Source: Hirsutella rhossiliensis
Taxonomy: Eukaryota > Ascomycota > Sordariomycetes > Hypocreales > Ophiocordycipitaceae
NCBI RefSeq assembly: GCF_020360975.1
Contig: NW_025408671.1
Location: 3,410,001-3,474,000, forward strand
Length of the DNA: 64,000 nt
Direction of reading: 5' to 3'
Below the pieces are notes generated by a model, which ran no database searches, was not told the DNA's origin, and was given only the letters and a program-made list of their open reading frames with translations. Positions within the stretch are counted from its first letter, which is position 1. Every line of letters starts with the position of its first letter. Below, piece by piece: positions 32,774 to 44,196 of this stretch. The position numbers were made by a program, and so were the translations under genes.

Positions 32774-33964
32774 TTGAATGCATTGGCCACATTTTCGCGT
32801 TCTTTTGCGTCTGTTGCTGTTCTCCAGCAGAAGAGGGCTCAAAAGTGGCTTCGCCATCGACACCGGCCACAAACCCGTCGCTTTCCAGCCACCCTTGATG
32901 TTTGACACAGTGAGCGCTTGCTCGCGTGCTTTCTGGTAGCAGGAAAGAAAGTTTTGCTTGCCGACTGGGCTTGAATCGGTCAGGAGGCTGAGAAATCCGA
33001 CCTGTTTGCGGTAGTAGTGCTTAAGAGCGGAGAAGACAGACAAATCGAGCGGTTGCAGCACATGAGAGGTATGGGAGGTAAGAAAGAAGGTGAATCTGAT
33101 GCTGGTAGCATAGATACATGAAGTCAACCGTCTCGTGACTTCCGTGGCCGTCCAATACTAGCAGTCTTCGCTCCGAAGGGTCGGGTGGCTGGGTTCTTGG
33201 AATGAACACCTTTTCGAGCCACTCCACCGCAGTTTGGTCCGAAGTCCAGCCGTTCTTTGTCGCAGTGAATTGCCAGTCACTAAAAGTACTGAGATCTTCT
33301 GGGAACCACTGTTGCTGGACCGATTTGCCCTTGAAAATGACGGGTGGAGGGAGGAAGGTGCCGGCAGCGGACACGCACTCGATGAACGACGTCCAGACCC
33401 GAGAACCAGGCGTCTTCTTTTGTACAGATCGTTTTCAGCACTGCCAACGACCAGGCCATTCTCCCCAAGTCCTTCCATGATGCCTGCTTCATCCATGTTG
33501 TACCTGTTCTCCGGCTTAATAGCCAGAATCTCGGAAGGAAGAAATTGTTGAACCAAGGCCGAATTACCTCGGTAGAAGCGCCGTTGACACGCGCAGAGTC
33601 TCTGTGATGGCACTTCTGGGTCCGAACTGCAGGATTTCGTCTTAAAAATGCTTGCATCCAGTGTTTTCCGAGCGGTGTGTGGTCTCCTTTGACGGCGAGC
33701 ATGCGCTGCGCGAACTGCCTGATCTGCGAGTGAGTGGGAGGAAGGCCCAAGGCGTCCTGAATGAGAATCCATTCGGTAAGTTGCTTTTCCTGTGTCTGAA
33801 AGCCTCTGAAGAGCAGAAAATGCATCCTTTCTGCATTCGTGACCATGCATGCGATTGTAAAGAGTTGCCCTCAGGACGCCCCAATCGCGAGCAGCCTTCT
33901 TGGCGGATCCGCCATTGGCGATTGCCTCAAGGGCGCTGTGAATGTCAGACTCTGTATATTTCAT
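32774..33964 (-). pseudogene. DDE_1 transposase pseudogene (pogo/Fot family), frameshifted
   Basis: Starts at 33964 with a psq-type helix-turn-helix (MKYTESDIHSALEAIANGGS, AAR.WGV.RATLYNRM). The frame then changes near 33790. A CENP-B-like second HTH follows (QIRQFAQRMLAVKGDHTPLG), then another change near 33545, the first catalytic Asp (RYNMDEAGIMEGLGENGLVV), a change near 33430, the second Asp (RRLLVLDGHGSHETVDF) and a change near 33090. The third Asp lies in SHVLQPLDLSVFSALKHYYR. The frame ends near 32774 with a basic tail. All domains are recognisable, so the damage is indels rather than wholesale decay. Confidence 0.85.
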
Positions 33965-34074
33965 CAGTAGTGGCTTGAAGACACATGCGTCAATTTTTTA
34001 GCAGATTGGATGCGTTTCCGCGGTGAAATTTGCTGTTGAAGTTGACGCAGCCGTTTAGGTTGGGCACCCATCTT

Positions 34075-34118
34075 GGGTGCCCAAAACAGGGGGGTGCCCA
34101 TTTCTATGTGCAGGGACT
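34075..34118 (-). repeat. Right 44-bp terminal inverted repeat of the pogo-type element
   Basis: Perfect inverted match of 32273-32316, ending CAGGGACT immediately before the TA target duplication. An extra GGGCACCC/GGGTGCCC hairpin lies just inside it (34061-34083). Confidence 0.95.
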
Positions 34119-34714
34119 TAAAAGGGGCGCATTTTCGGCACCGTCCACGGCATCTTGTCCTCGAATTGCGCCAAGTCCCAATCACAAAGCGGTCGGATGT
34201 TCCAAGGCCTATAGGCTCCACCCCATCGTTGTGCTGGTGATGATCCACGCTGGTAGTGATCCACCCATCTCCGCTTCAGGGCCCGCAGCGCTGGCCTTGG
34301 CAAACACGTGGGTGAACCGATGGGACGGTGGCCATCTGCTGGGGAGAACTATAAGTTGTAAAGTAACCAGGGGGTCAGCCGAGTCAGGGCATCAATAGAA
34401 TGACCCCCCAAGGCGTAACTGGCTCTCAGCAGCGGGACGCATTAGGGGTATAACTGATATATAGGAACATCCTAATACCCGTACGGGACTACCTAGTTGG
34501 GCATTGAAGACTATATTAGGTATCCATGTATATCTATATCAAGCCCCTGTCGGATATTATTAATATGCCACTGTCGCTCCCGCTCGCAAGCCGAGTGTCT
34601 GTATATTGAAACCGACGGCAACCAACTTTTGCACCACCGGGCTTGTTCCCTTCGACGTGGAAATGCTTCGAGTTCGTGGAAACGACCTTGACTTCTCTGC
34701 CCTCCCTCCACCTG
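34119..34714. other. Short accessory interval with old repeat sequence
   Basis: No gene supported. The stretch at about 34450-34550 (ACATCCTAATACCCGTACGG and TATATCTATAT) resembles the flank of the MULE-type element at 23281-23340, suggesting that both places carry pieces of the same repeat family. Confidence 0.35.
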
Positions 34715-35887
34715 CCTGAGACACGGTGACGGCATCTTCTCGGTGTCTGGCAAGGCAGGATCGGGCAAGTCGACGCTGATCAAGTGGATGGCCGACCATG
34801 ACAAGACGCACAAAGCGCTGGAGAAATGGGTCTGCCCCAAGAAGCACGTCGTGGCCGCCCATTACTTCTGGACGCTTGGCTCCAAGACGCAGAAATCCCA
34901 AAAGGGGCTCCTCCAGACGTTTCTCTACGACGTCTTCCGCATAAGCCCCGAGCTGAAGGGCGATGTCTATCCTCGCCGGTGGTCGAGAATGGGCTCCTGG
35001 ATTCCGAAAACCCAAAGGAGTGCACCCTGCACGAGCTTCTCGACGCTCTTCGACGCATTGCCGAGCACCGTGCCTTTGGCGTCGGGCACTGCATCTTCAT
35101 CGACGGCATCGACGACTTCGACGGCGACCACTTTGAGCTCCGCCATCTCCTCCAGACCCTCTCGAGATCGGCCAACCTCAAGTTTTGTCTGTCGAGCCGG
35201 CCCTTGAATGTCTTCGAGGATGCCTTTGGCGCCGACCCGGCCTCCAAGCTCTACTACATCCATGACCTGACGCGCCAGGATATCCTGGTCTGCACCCGCG
35301 GCTGGCTCGCCGAGCACCCTCAAGGGCTTCGTCTTCCTCTTCAAGTGCTGGCTGCAGTCGACTGCCCCTGGCCGACGAGCAGCCGTTTTGGAGCCGCGGC
35401 GTCGAATACGCAAACGACGCCATCGCCGAGGCCAAGGAGCTTGCCTTTGCACACCTCGACGCCGTCGAGCAGCTCTACCTCGACATGCCGAGCTCCCGCG
35501 ACTCTCGTCCCGTCATGCTTCCCCTCGCCCACGTCCTCGGCGCCATCATGGCCTACGAATCAAGTTAGTTACCAGATTGCCCCTCAGTGTCCGGGTACAG
35601 TCGATGACTTTCTCGACGCAGAGGTCGAGCTGCAACTCGACGGCATCAAGGGCGCCCTGCAGGTCCAGCTCAAAAAGCTCACCAAGCAAATTCTGGAGCC
35701 ACGGAGGCTCCGGCTTGTCTCGCGGATGGTACAAAAGATTGCAAAAACGGCCATCGACGAGGGGCTGGAAATGGATTTCACCATCCCCAGCATCAAGGCG
35801 CTATTTCCCGGCCGTAGCGCGTCTGCCTTGGTGACTTTGGTTTGGAACAAGCGGATTCGCGATACTATTCGGCCAAGCGTCCTATGA
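34715..35887 (+). pseudogene. NACHT NTPase (fungal NLR) fragment, frameshifted
   Basis: Plus-strand remnant of a NACHT domain. Walker A at 34749-34775 (GIFSVSGKAGSGKSTLIKWM) is followed by HVVAAHYFWTLGSKTQKSQK and FLYDVFRISPEL. The frame then changes near 34970 to one reading ECTLHELLDALRRIAEH, Walker B at about 35095-35124 (CIFIDGIDDFDG), the sensor block LKFCLSSRPLNVFEDAFG and LYYIHDLTRQDI. Another change near 35370 gives a third frame (RGVEYANDAIAEAKELAFAH), and the earlier frame returns for the last 100 codons to a stop at 35887. At least two or three indels are needed. N-terminal effector domain and C-terminal repeats are absent. Fungal NLRs function in incompatibility and defence; this copy cannot encode an intact protein. 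Confidence 0.75.
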
Positions 35888-36414
35888 AGAGAGTGGCAGC
35901 CGACACCACGTCGGCACGGCTATATAAGAGGACCAAGCCTGGGCATCCGATACTGAATTGATCCGTTACTTGTGCCGCAGAATGGCTGCATGTATCCGGC
36001 AACAAGCATCTTGGCAGTTGGTGCTGTGAAAGGCGCCCGGTCTTTGGACAGTCCATATAAGCTGCGATATATATATATATATTCATGTGCGATAAAGGGA
36101 GGGAAAAGGGGGGCCCCTTTCGACCTTGCTCCTCACGTCCTAATCCACCGTATACCCGCCAACCAGTCCCCCCTCGGCTCATCACCCCAAGCTTTTACGC
36201 CAAACCGGCCACTTTCATCAAGACATTGGATGTTGAACAGGTTAGCCACACATTCACGTCAAACCCCATCGCCTAGCTAGCACATAACCATGCTCCAAGT
36301 CATGTTCAAAAACCTGCAACTATCAAGGGAAAGCAGACTCCTAGGAATAATCCGCCTCTTCATGCGCCAGACTACACGGACCTTTCGGTGTATATCCCCC
36401 CCGCCGCTCCGAGC
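35888..36414. other. Intergenic, right edge of accessory island
   Basis: Between the NACHT remnant and the 3' end of pyruvate carboxylase. Contains a TA dinucleotide run at 36067-36081. No gene seen; it should include the pyruvate carboxylase 3' UTR. Confidence 0.45.
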
Positions 36415-39400
36415 CTACCCCTTGGTGATCCTGCACACCAGATCCGATCCGTCCACCGAGTCACCTTCCTTGACCTGCAGGCTCGCCACCTTTCCGCTGT
36501 GCGGCGCAGAGATGACCATTTCCTGAGGTGCCTGTTAGTATACGACATGACGAAAACGAGGGCGCCTTGCAAGCTTACCATCTTCATGGCCGACAGCACC
36601 CCCAGCGGGTCTCCCTTCTTGACGTCCGAGCCCTCGTGCACCCTCATCTCCACCATGACGCCTGACATGGGCGCGCCCACCTGGCTCGAGTCGCCGGGAT
36701 CCGCCTTGGGACGGCTGACGTTCTCCACGGCCGCCTTCTTGTCCACGACCGTAACCTGCCGAACCTCACCGTTCATCTCAAAGAAGACCTCGCGCTGGCC
36801 CGTGTTCTCGCTCAGCGGACCAACCGCAAGGAGCTTGAGGATGAGAACTTTGCCCTTCTCCAGCTCCACGTTGAACTCCTCGCCAATCTCGGGCCTTGCC
36901 AAAAAGTACCGCGTCGGCAGGACCGACAAGTCGCCGAACTGCTGCACAAATTTCTTGTAATCCTCAAACACTTTGGGATACATGACGTACGATGCAATGT
37001 CGCACTCCGTGACGGGGCCGCCAAACTTCTTGACCAGGTCCTTCTTGGCCTTGACGAGGTCGACCGGCTCGAGGAACAGGCCCGGTCGCTTGTCGAGCTT
37101 CCGTCGGCCGCGCAGAGCGTTGGACCGCAGCGGCTCGGGGAATCCTCCGTAGGGCTGGCCCATGAGACCCTCCAGGAACTCGAGGACCGACCCGGGAAAG
37201 TCGAGCTCCGACGCACGAGCCTTGACATCGTCGGCAGACAGCTTGTTGGACACCATGAACTGCGCGAGGTCTCCCACAACCTTGGACGTGGGCGTCACCT
37301 TTACAATGTCGCCGAGAAGATCGTTGGCGTGCTCGTACGCCTTTTTCGTCTCCATCCATTGAGAGCCTAGGCCGAGCTGAGAGGCCTGGAACATCATGTT
37401 GGTCAGCTGGCCTCCGGGAATCTCGTGCTCGTACACCTCGGGATCGGGTCCAGCGAGGTGGGCTTCGAAGGGAGAGTACAGCAGGCGCAGCTGCGACCAA
37501 TAAATATCGAGGGCGCGGACTTGCTTGGGGTCCAGGCCGGGGTCGAGCTCGCTGCCCTCGAGAGAGGCCAGGATGGCGTTGATGCTGGGCTGCGACGTCA
37601 TCCCGGATAAGCTATCGGTGGCGGCATCGACGGCGTCGGCACCGGCCTTGGCGCAGGCAACCATTGACGCAACGCCAGTGCCCGCCGAGTCGTGCGTGTG
37701 GACGTGGATAGGAAGGTCAGGGTACTTTTTGCGAATGGAGCCAATCAAGAGCGTGGCGGCGTGGGGCTTCAGGACGCCAGCCATGTCCTTGATGCCAAGA
37801 ACATGAATGTCGAGCTTGACCAGCTTGTCGACGAGATCCATGTAGTACTCGAGATTGTACTTCTTGCTGGGGTTCAGCATGTCACCGCTGTAGCAGACTG
37901 TTCCCTCGGCCACACCGCCGGCCTTGTGGACGGCCTTGATGCCGACTTCGAGCTGGTCAATGTCGTTTAGGGCGTCGAAGACGCGGAAGACGTCGACGCC
38001 GTTCTTTTTGGCCTGCTCGACAAACTGATCAATGGCGTTGTCAGGCAGAGAGGAGTATGCAACGCCATTGGCGCCTCGCAGGAGCATCTGAAAGGGGATG
38101 TTGGGCACGAGCTTTCGCATTTTCCGGAGACGGTCCCAGGGGTCCTCGTACAGGAATCGCATGGCAACGTCAAAGGTCGCGCCGCCCCAGCACTCCAGAC
38201 TGTACAGGTTGGACAGGGCGTGGCTGGTCTCCTTGGCAATGTTGAGCAAGTCGACGGTTCGCACACGAGTGGCCAACAGCGACTGGTGAGCATCACGCCA
38301 GGTGGTGTCCATGAGCAAACAGCCCTTGTATTGGCGGACAGCTTTGGCAAAGGCCTTGGGACCCTGCTCCACGATGATGTTCCGCCATCCCTTTTGGCAG
38401 GGCTGGCTGACGTCCACCTTGGTGCCGTCAGAGGTGAAGAGCTGGGGAGGAATGATCTCGCCCTTGAACTTGGGCTCGCCAATCTGGCCCTTGATGGAGC
38501 TGCCGTTGACGGCGACGTCGCCAAGGTAGGCGAGCAGCTTCTGGGCTCGGTTTTGGCTACCAACCAAGTCGAAGAGCTGGGGCGTGTCGTCGATAAAGGT
38601 CGTCCAGCAATTGCCGTCAATGAAGGTTGGGTGAGTTAGGAGAGAGACGATGAAGGGAATGTTGGTCTTGACGCCTCGGACGCGGAACTCGATGAGGGCT
38701 CGGAGAACCTTTCTGCGGGCGATTTCGTAGGTTGAGCCTTGGCACGTGCACTTGACCAACATGGAGTCGTAAAAGGGGGTGATGACTGCGCCCGCAAAGC
38801 CGTTGCCGCCGTCAAGACGAACGCCGTTGCCGCCGGCGGATCGGTAGACTTCAATCTTGCCCGTGTCTGGCTGGAATTGCTTGGCCGGATCCTCCGTTGT
38901 GATTCGGCACTGGATGGCAAAGCCGCGCGTCGAGATGCGGTCCTGCGTCAAGCCGAGCTGCGACAGGGTGGCACCGGCAGCAATCTGAATCTGCGCAGCG
39001 ACAATGTCGATGCCGGTGATTTCCTCGGTGATGGTGTGCTCGACCTGGATACGGGGGTTGATTTCAATGAAGTAGTAGCGGTTCTGTTGATCAACCAGAA
39101 ACTCCGCAGTGCCGGCATTGCGGTAGTTGACAGACTTGGCCAGCTTGACGGCATCGGCCAGGATGGCATCCCTCGTCTCGGCCGGGAGGTCCTTGGCCGG
39201 GGCGATTTCGACCACCTTTTGGTGGCGGCGCTGGACGGAGCAGTCTCGCTCGTACAAGTGGACAATGTTGCCGTGGTTGTCGCCGAGGAGCTGTACCTCG
39301 ATGTGCTTGGGCCTGTCGAGGAAGCGCTCGACAAAGACGGTGCCGTTGCCGAAAGCCGACTTTGCTTCGGAAGTGGCCCGTTCAAAGGATTCCTGCAGGC

Positions 39401-40570
39401 TGTCGGCGTCGCGGACCACGCGCATGCCTCGGCCGCCACCACCGTAGGCGGCTTTGATGATGATGGGGAAGCCATGCTTGTCGGTGAAAGACTTGACCTC
39501 CTCGTACTTGGCGACGGCGCCCTCGGTTCCAGGAACAACGGGGACCCCGGCGGCGATGGCCAGCTTGCGGGCCGAAACCTTGTCGCCGAGGGAGTCGATG
39601 ACGTCGGGGCTAGGACCAACGAACTATCATCAGGGCCAAGTGGGTCAGTTTAAATGTGTCTGAGCGACGGACGAAGCGGGTGGCTTACAATGAGGCCGGC
39701 CTTTTCGACATTGCGAGCAAACTCGGCATTTTCGGACAGGAAGCCATAGCCTGGCTGGCGTTAGCAACTTGACAAACCTGTCGAGGTGTGGGCAGAACTG
39801 ACCTGGGTGGATCAATTGAGCGCCGTGCTCAACAGCAATCTTGATGATCTCGTCGCCGGCGAGATATGCTCCGACGGGCGTGTACTGGCCTCGCTTGCCA
39901 ATGACGTATGCCTCGTCGGCCTCTGTGGGACACGTCGTCAGCACGCAATCGTAAGGAGAGGGGTGCAGGTGGCATTCGTACTCTGCCGGTGCATGCTTAA
40001 ACGGTCCTCATAACTGGTGGTGGATCAGCAACTGGCGTGCCACGAGAGGTCTGGGGCGGTTCAAATCAAGGTACCTGTAGACAGCGACAGTATGTAGCGA
40101 AAGCTCGTGGGCCTAGAAATAGGGTCAGTATGGACAATGGCTTTTGGGAACGGATCAAGAGTCACGTACAGTTCTGAAAATCTGTCGTCGCGAGAGAGGG
40201 TCAGCACAAGGGAATCCGAGAGACTGGAACTGGTGGGGCAACAATCGGTGCATACCCGAATGGCTTGCGCGTGTTAGCAGATGCAGATGCAGAGAGGGTG
40301 CGTGGGCAACTTACGGATTTCACCGCGATTGGCGACTGCAGGCCAAGCAAGAACGAAGCAGTTAGCGAGAGCTCGCCGGGCCAGCGGCTAGTGGCGGGGC
40401 GGGCCAAGTGAAGAGGCTGTCCATGACTCACCGAGAATCTTTTTGAGCTGCATGATGCTCGAGTTGGCGCGGATGTGGTGGACCGACCTGGGCTCGTCGA
40501 CATCCTCGTCTTCGAAGACATCGTTGTAGCTGAGGGCCAGCTGAGGGGCCGACATCTCGGGAACCGACAT
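36415..40570 (-). CDS. Pyruvate carboxylase, ten exons including micro-exons
   Basis: Biotin enzyme converting pyruvate, bicarbonate and ATP to oxaloacetate; cytosolic in fungi. Exons: 40570-40432, 40335-40315, 40263-40256, 40181-40170, 40112-40075, 40013-39982, 39922-39803, 39750-39689, 39623-36579, 36522-36415. They sum to 3585 nt, giving 1194 aa, the usual fungal length. Joined micro-exons give the invariant KILVANRGEIPIRIFRTAHE. Domains in order: biotin carboxylase/ATP-grasp (AAYGGGGRGMRVVRD, FIEINPRIQVEHTITEE), carboxyltransferase (MDTTWRDAHQSLLATRVRT, with the metal-binding HVHTHDSAG), the PYC_OADA region and a C-terminal biotinyl domain with the target lysine K1158 in AMKMEM. The last intron cuts between AMKM and EM. 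No mitochondrial targeting sequence is seen (MSVPEMSAPQLALSYNDVFE). Confidence 0.96.
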
Positions 40571-43459
40571 TGTGGACCGGACGCAGCGAGGAAGCAGAGG
40601 GTTGGAGGAGTTTTCGAGGCCGGATGAGAGGGAAGCGCAGGGCGTGGTATTTATTTGTAGTAGGTGAGGAGAGGTGTTTGAAGTGGAATCTCCCCCCAAG
40701 CTCGGTCGGAGATGACGAGGTGCCGCCGCGGGGTCTTTTGGCCTGGTGGGGGCGGGGGGCCGCTATCTGGAAGCCGCTATCCGGGAGCTGTTGAGAGGGA
40801 AGGGGTAGAGGATGCAGTCGTCGTCGACGTCGTCTTGGTCGGCGTCTAGGCTGGCGAGGAGAGACGGCGAAGCAAGAGGCGATGGGCTTGAGGAGGATAA
40901 GACGGGAGAAAGGGAAGAGAGAGTCGAGGGAGAGCGGTAAAATAGAGGCGGGTGGGACCTCGGGGTGTGTCGAGGGAGGTAGCGCTACAAGAGTTTGCAC
41001 TGTAGCCTGCGGGGGTGAAGCCGAGCTCTCTGCCAATCCGTAGATGTACAGGTACTCGGCACTCCCGAACCCCCAAAGAGCATGTACCTACGACAGCCGA
41101 TGAGGGGATTTGCGGTGCACGAGCATCCAAGCTTTGATACACGCATCACGAGTCACCTACCGGGCAAGGTAAACCAGTTTACTTGGTACGTGTTTTGCAC
41201 AAGGACGACGACCCCCGTGCGTGCCCGCTGGTTCTCCCCTGGTCTCGTGCTAATTTTATTTGCGGCTACGGGTTGAAGTCCGAAGCCAGCATGCCATTCG
41301 ATCGGCCCTGCCCGGCAACAGGGAGCGTCTCCGTCGACCCTGATCTGCTGCCATCCTTGGCTGCGTCGAAGCACCGGGTATCGACTCGGACAGCTATGTT
41401 TGGTGCTCTGCCTGCGCGCGCGCACGGTAAGCCTCGCCCACACGGGGCTCTGGCTTGCTCCAGGCGGCGCATAGCTGCAGACAGACGGCTTGGCTTGGCG
41501 GTTCGACCCTCCCGCCACTTGGCCAAGGAGGCTAAAAAGCCCTGTGCCAAGGGATGCTAACCCGAGCGGGCTCGAGACAGATGATGTGCGAGGAGGTTCT
41601 GCCAAGAGACGAGGAGGGAGTGGAGGGAGTTGGTCCGTCTTGAAACTGGCCAAGAGATAAGTTACTTGGCTGCTATTTCGAGGCTTGCACGGGACCGATG
41701 TAACAGCTCGCATCGGATGCTGAATTGGCCAATCATGGCGCTCAGATAGCAATCCTTGGACGCCCTGATAAGCTTCTTCAGTTGTTCCTGGTTTGTAGCA
41801 GCTTTTCACGAAACATGCTCCATGTTAGTGCGGGGCTTGCAGGAGTATAACCTACCGCATCCGCCACTACCTCCGCAGCTCGGTCGGAGTATCGAGGACC
41901 AGTCAGGCGACGCACGAGGTACATGCGGCATCCTCAGTCCTACCTACTACATACTGTACCTACTGTACCTATGATGACAGTAGCCCAACGCTTTTGCCAC
42001 GAGCTGCTTGCTCGCCTCCCCAAACCCTTTGTCCCACTGTACGGCTCACGTGCACCAAAAACGCAGGCTCGCAGTGACCCAGCCCCGCCCTACGTACCGT
42101 GCTCCTCCAGCTCCCTTCTCCCTGTTTCACCGCCGACCTCGCCGTCTGCCCCGTTGCTCGGCGTCGCCAATCCTCTCGGTCGTGGGGGGAGGGATCCACG
42201 GGGATCAGGCAACGCTTACACGGCCCTTTTCGACGGGAGCTTCGACCCTTGGCCCGAGCTGCTCCCCTCCCCTCCCGTCATGGCCGGCGAGATGCGCGAC
42301 GACAGCCGCCGGAGAGCTATTTTCGTGACACGAGACCTCCATCCACCGGCTGTTTCGTCCTGAACATTTTCGCCAGTGTCGGTAGTGCTCTCCCGAGCTG
42401 CTGGTGCGCGGGCTGACCCGCCCCTCCTCCCTCCCATTCGACTCGCTCCCTTTACGCTCAAGGCCTCGGCTGCTGTCTTTGTCTTAGACGCGATTACCAC
42501 GTCCTCAAGGTCCCCTGTATCGCCAACTTCTGGGCTTTGATGGACCTTGAGGCATGTGAGCAGCGCAACGTAATCCTTTCGCACGAACGAGCTCGTGCCG
42601 TCCATGTGACACGGGATAGCAGCGTAGCTGGCCTCGAGCCGCGATGTCCCGACCTTGGCCATTCCCTACAAGACCCGAATACCCCCATGAAGCCCAGGCA
42701 GTGCCGGTCAGTCGCGAAGAACAAGATGCGCTGGCCTCAGCCCGTCCCGGCAAACGGTCGTCCTCTGTGCCCTTTTGGCTCAGGCCGCAGGGCTTCCCCG
42801 CAACTTCCATGACGACGCATGCATCCGGCGTCACATCCCGTCCGAGCTGGCTTCCCACGTCCCGGCCCTTCCCTATCGGTCTTGTAAGCCATGGGTATCC
42901 GACGGTAGCCACGGAGCTTCTGGAAAGCTGAGCACGGCCAGCCAACTGGTGTCATCGCATCAGACGCGGTCCCTTCCGCGCAAGAGCCGTGTGCCTTGCC
43001 AGGCAGCCAGGGGCACAGCTGCGTCGACGCACTCTATTCTTCGCCTTACGTCAACATGTCTGTACTAAGTGGATGGATGCGTTTATTACATCAGAGCCAA
43101 AATGGTCACAAAGATGTTGACTTCCATATCCATGCCAACATCAGCTCGGCACCCTTCTTCACATGCCTGGCATGGCTGGGGCACCAGTGACGCTTGCTCA
43201 TTGTGGTCTAAAGCTTTGCAAGCCCCTCTGACAGCATCTCGCGGGCCCCAATCCCTCTTGCTGGGTGTGCTTGGTGCGAGTAGCTGCGTAATTGGTGATC
43301 GAGCGTAGCTGGCCCCGAGACAAGGGTCAGCTCGCATACAGTAGATGTCCCCCCGGAACCGGTCGGCTTCCCGGATCTCAGGAGCCCAGTCGCCCGATAT
43401 TCCGGCCCATGTCACCCCGAGCTCCCGACGGCTCTCCTGGCCGCAGCCGCCGCCACCGG
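40571..43459. other. Long intergenic region upstream of pyruvate carboxylase
   Basis: 2.9 kb between the pyruvate carboxylase start and the Mpc1 stop. Contains the pyruvate carboxylase promoter; a CT-rich strip reading on the minus strand covers about 40580-40990. TACTGTACC repeats occur at 41950-41970. Open frames on both strands show no family features. I see no gene, though a short non-coding transcript cannot be excluded. Confidence 0.45.
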
Positions 43460-44196
43460 TTACTTGCTGACGGCGCTCTTGACGCTGTCGCCGACCTTTT
43501 CGACCTTTGCCTTGGCCGCCTCGACGCCCTTTTCAAGTTGCAGCTTCTCTTTGCCTCCCCAGTTGTGGTATGACAGGTATCGGTACCCTTGCGTGAGCTG
43601 GGCGCACTCGTTGACAAAGTGGCATGCGAAGAGGAGGTAGTTCTGGGGTGTTACGGCGAGGGAGTAGCGCATAAAGGTCAGAGAGTAGACGCACAGAGCA
43701 CCCGTCATCTGTCCCGAGATGCTGCGAGAGACGACGCGTTAGAAGGGCGGAGCGACTGGCGACGGAGGAATGGGGAGGCTCACAGGTCAGGGCTCTTCTG
43801 CGTGTCCAGGACAGCGGCCACAGGAATGCCAAAGTTGGATACGGGACCCCAGAAGTCTGTTGCACCAAGACGTCAGTTTTGTGTTCCTCCGGGCTGGTCC
43901 AACCCGCAAGCTCCGATATTCGGGGCAAGCTCTCGAGCGTCACGAGAGCAGCGGGAGCTATTGACTGTGTACGCTCTCGGTGCAAAGACGCTTCAGAGCA
44001 TGCTGAGGCTTTTCACGATGCCCGAGCATGGTCTCCCGGCACTGCCCCCATGCGGCGTGTTCGCTGCGAGAGGCCACGGATGCAGTGCAGTCGGAGTAGA
44101 AGGAAAAGGGGGGGGGGGCGCACGAGTCGAGCAAACGTAGCTCAGCATGGGGTTGGATCTGATCTTGGCGTTCGCCGCCTTGACAAGTGCCGCCAT
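43460..44196 (-). CDS. Mitochondrial pyruvate carrier subunit 1
   Basis: Three exons, 44196-44124, 43856-43784 and 43721-43460; 135 aa with all phases closing. Spliced protein begins [20 protein letters not shown], then [36 protein letters not shown] and [20 protein letters not shown], the standard MPC1 blocks with three short membrane helices. It forms a heterodimer with the other MPC subunit in the inner mitochondrial membrane and imports pyruvate. The tail ([20 protein letters not shown]) is an amphipathic Lys/Ala/Glu-rich helix, longer than in yeast Mpc1. The exon-1 donor (GTGCGC) is not consensus but is required by the protein alignment. Confidence 0.9.

Larger units (their letters stand above)
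32273..34118 (-). mobile_element. pogo/Fot-type Tc1-mariner transposon, complete ends, broken transposase
   Basis: 1846-bp element bounded by perfect 44-bp inverted repeats (32273-32316 and 34075-34118; ends AGTCCCTGCACATAG) and flanked by a TA duplication (32271-32272 and 34119-34120), the hallmark of the Tc1/mariner superfamily. It carries one transposase reading minus strand. Perfectly matching ends imply recent insertion or a recently active family, yet the transposase has about four frameshifts, so this copy would need enzyme supplied by another copy. Confidence 0.92.

Noticed and set aside
24591..35887. A single NLR made of the PNP gene and the NACHT fragment
   Set aside because: They are on opposite strands, 9 kb apart, with an intact protease gene and a transposon between them; no arrangement joins them without inversion.
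38739..39653. 304-codon plus-strand frame
   Set aside because: Fully antisense to the main pyruvate carboxylase exon.
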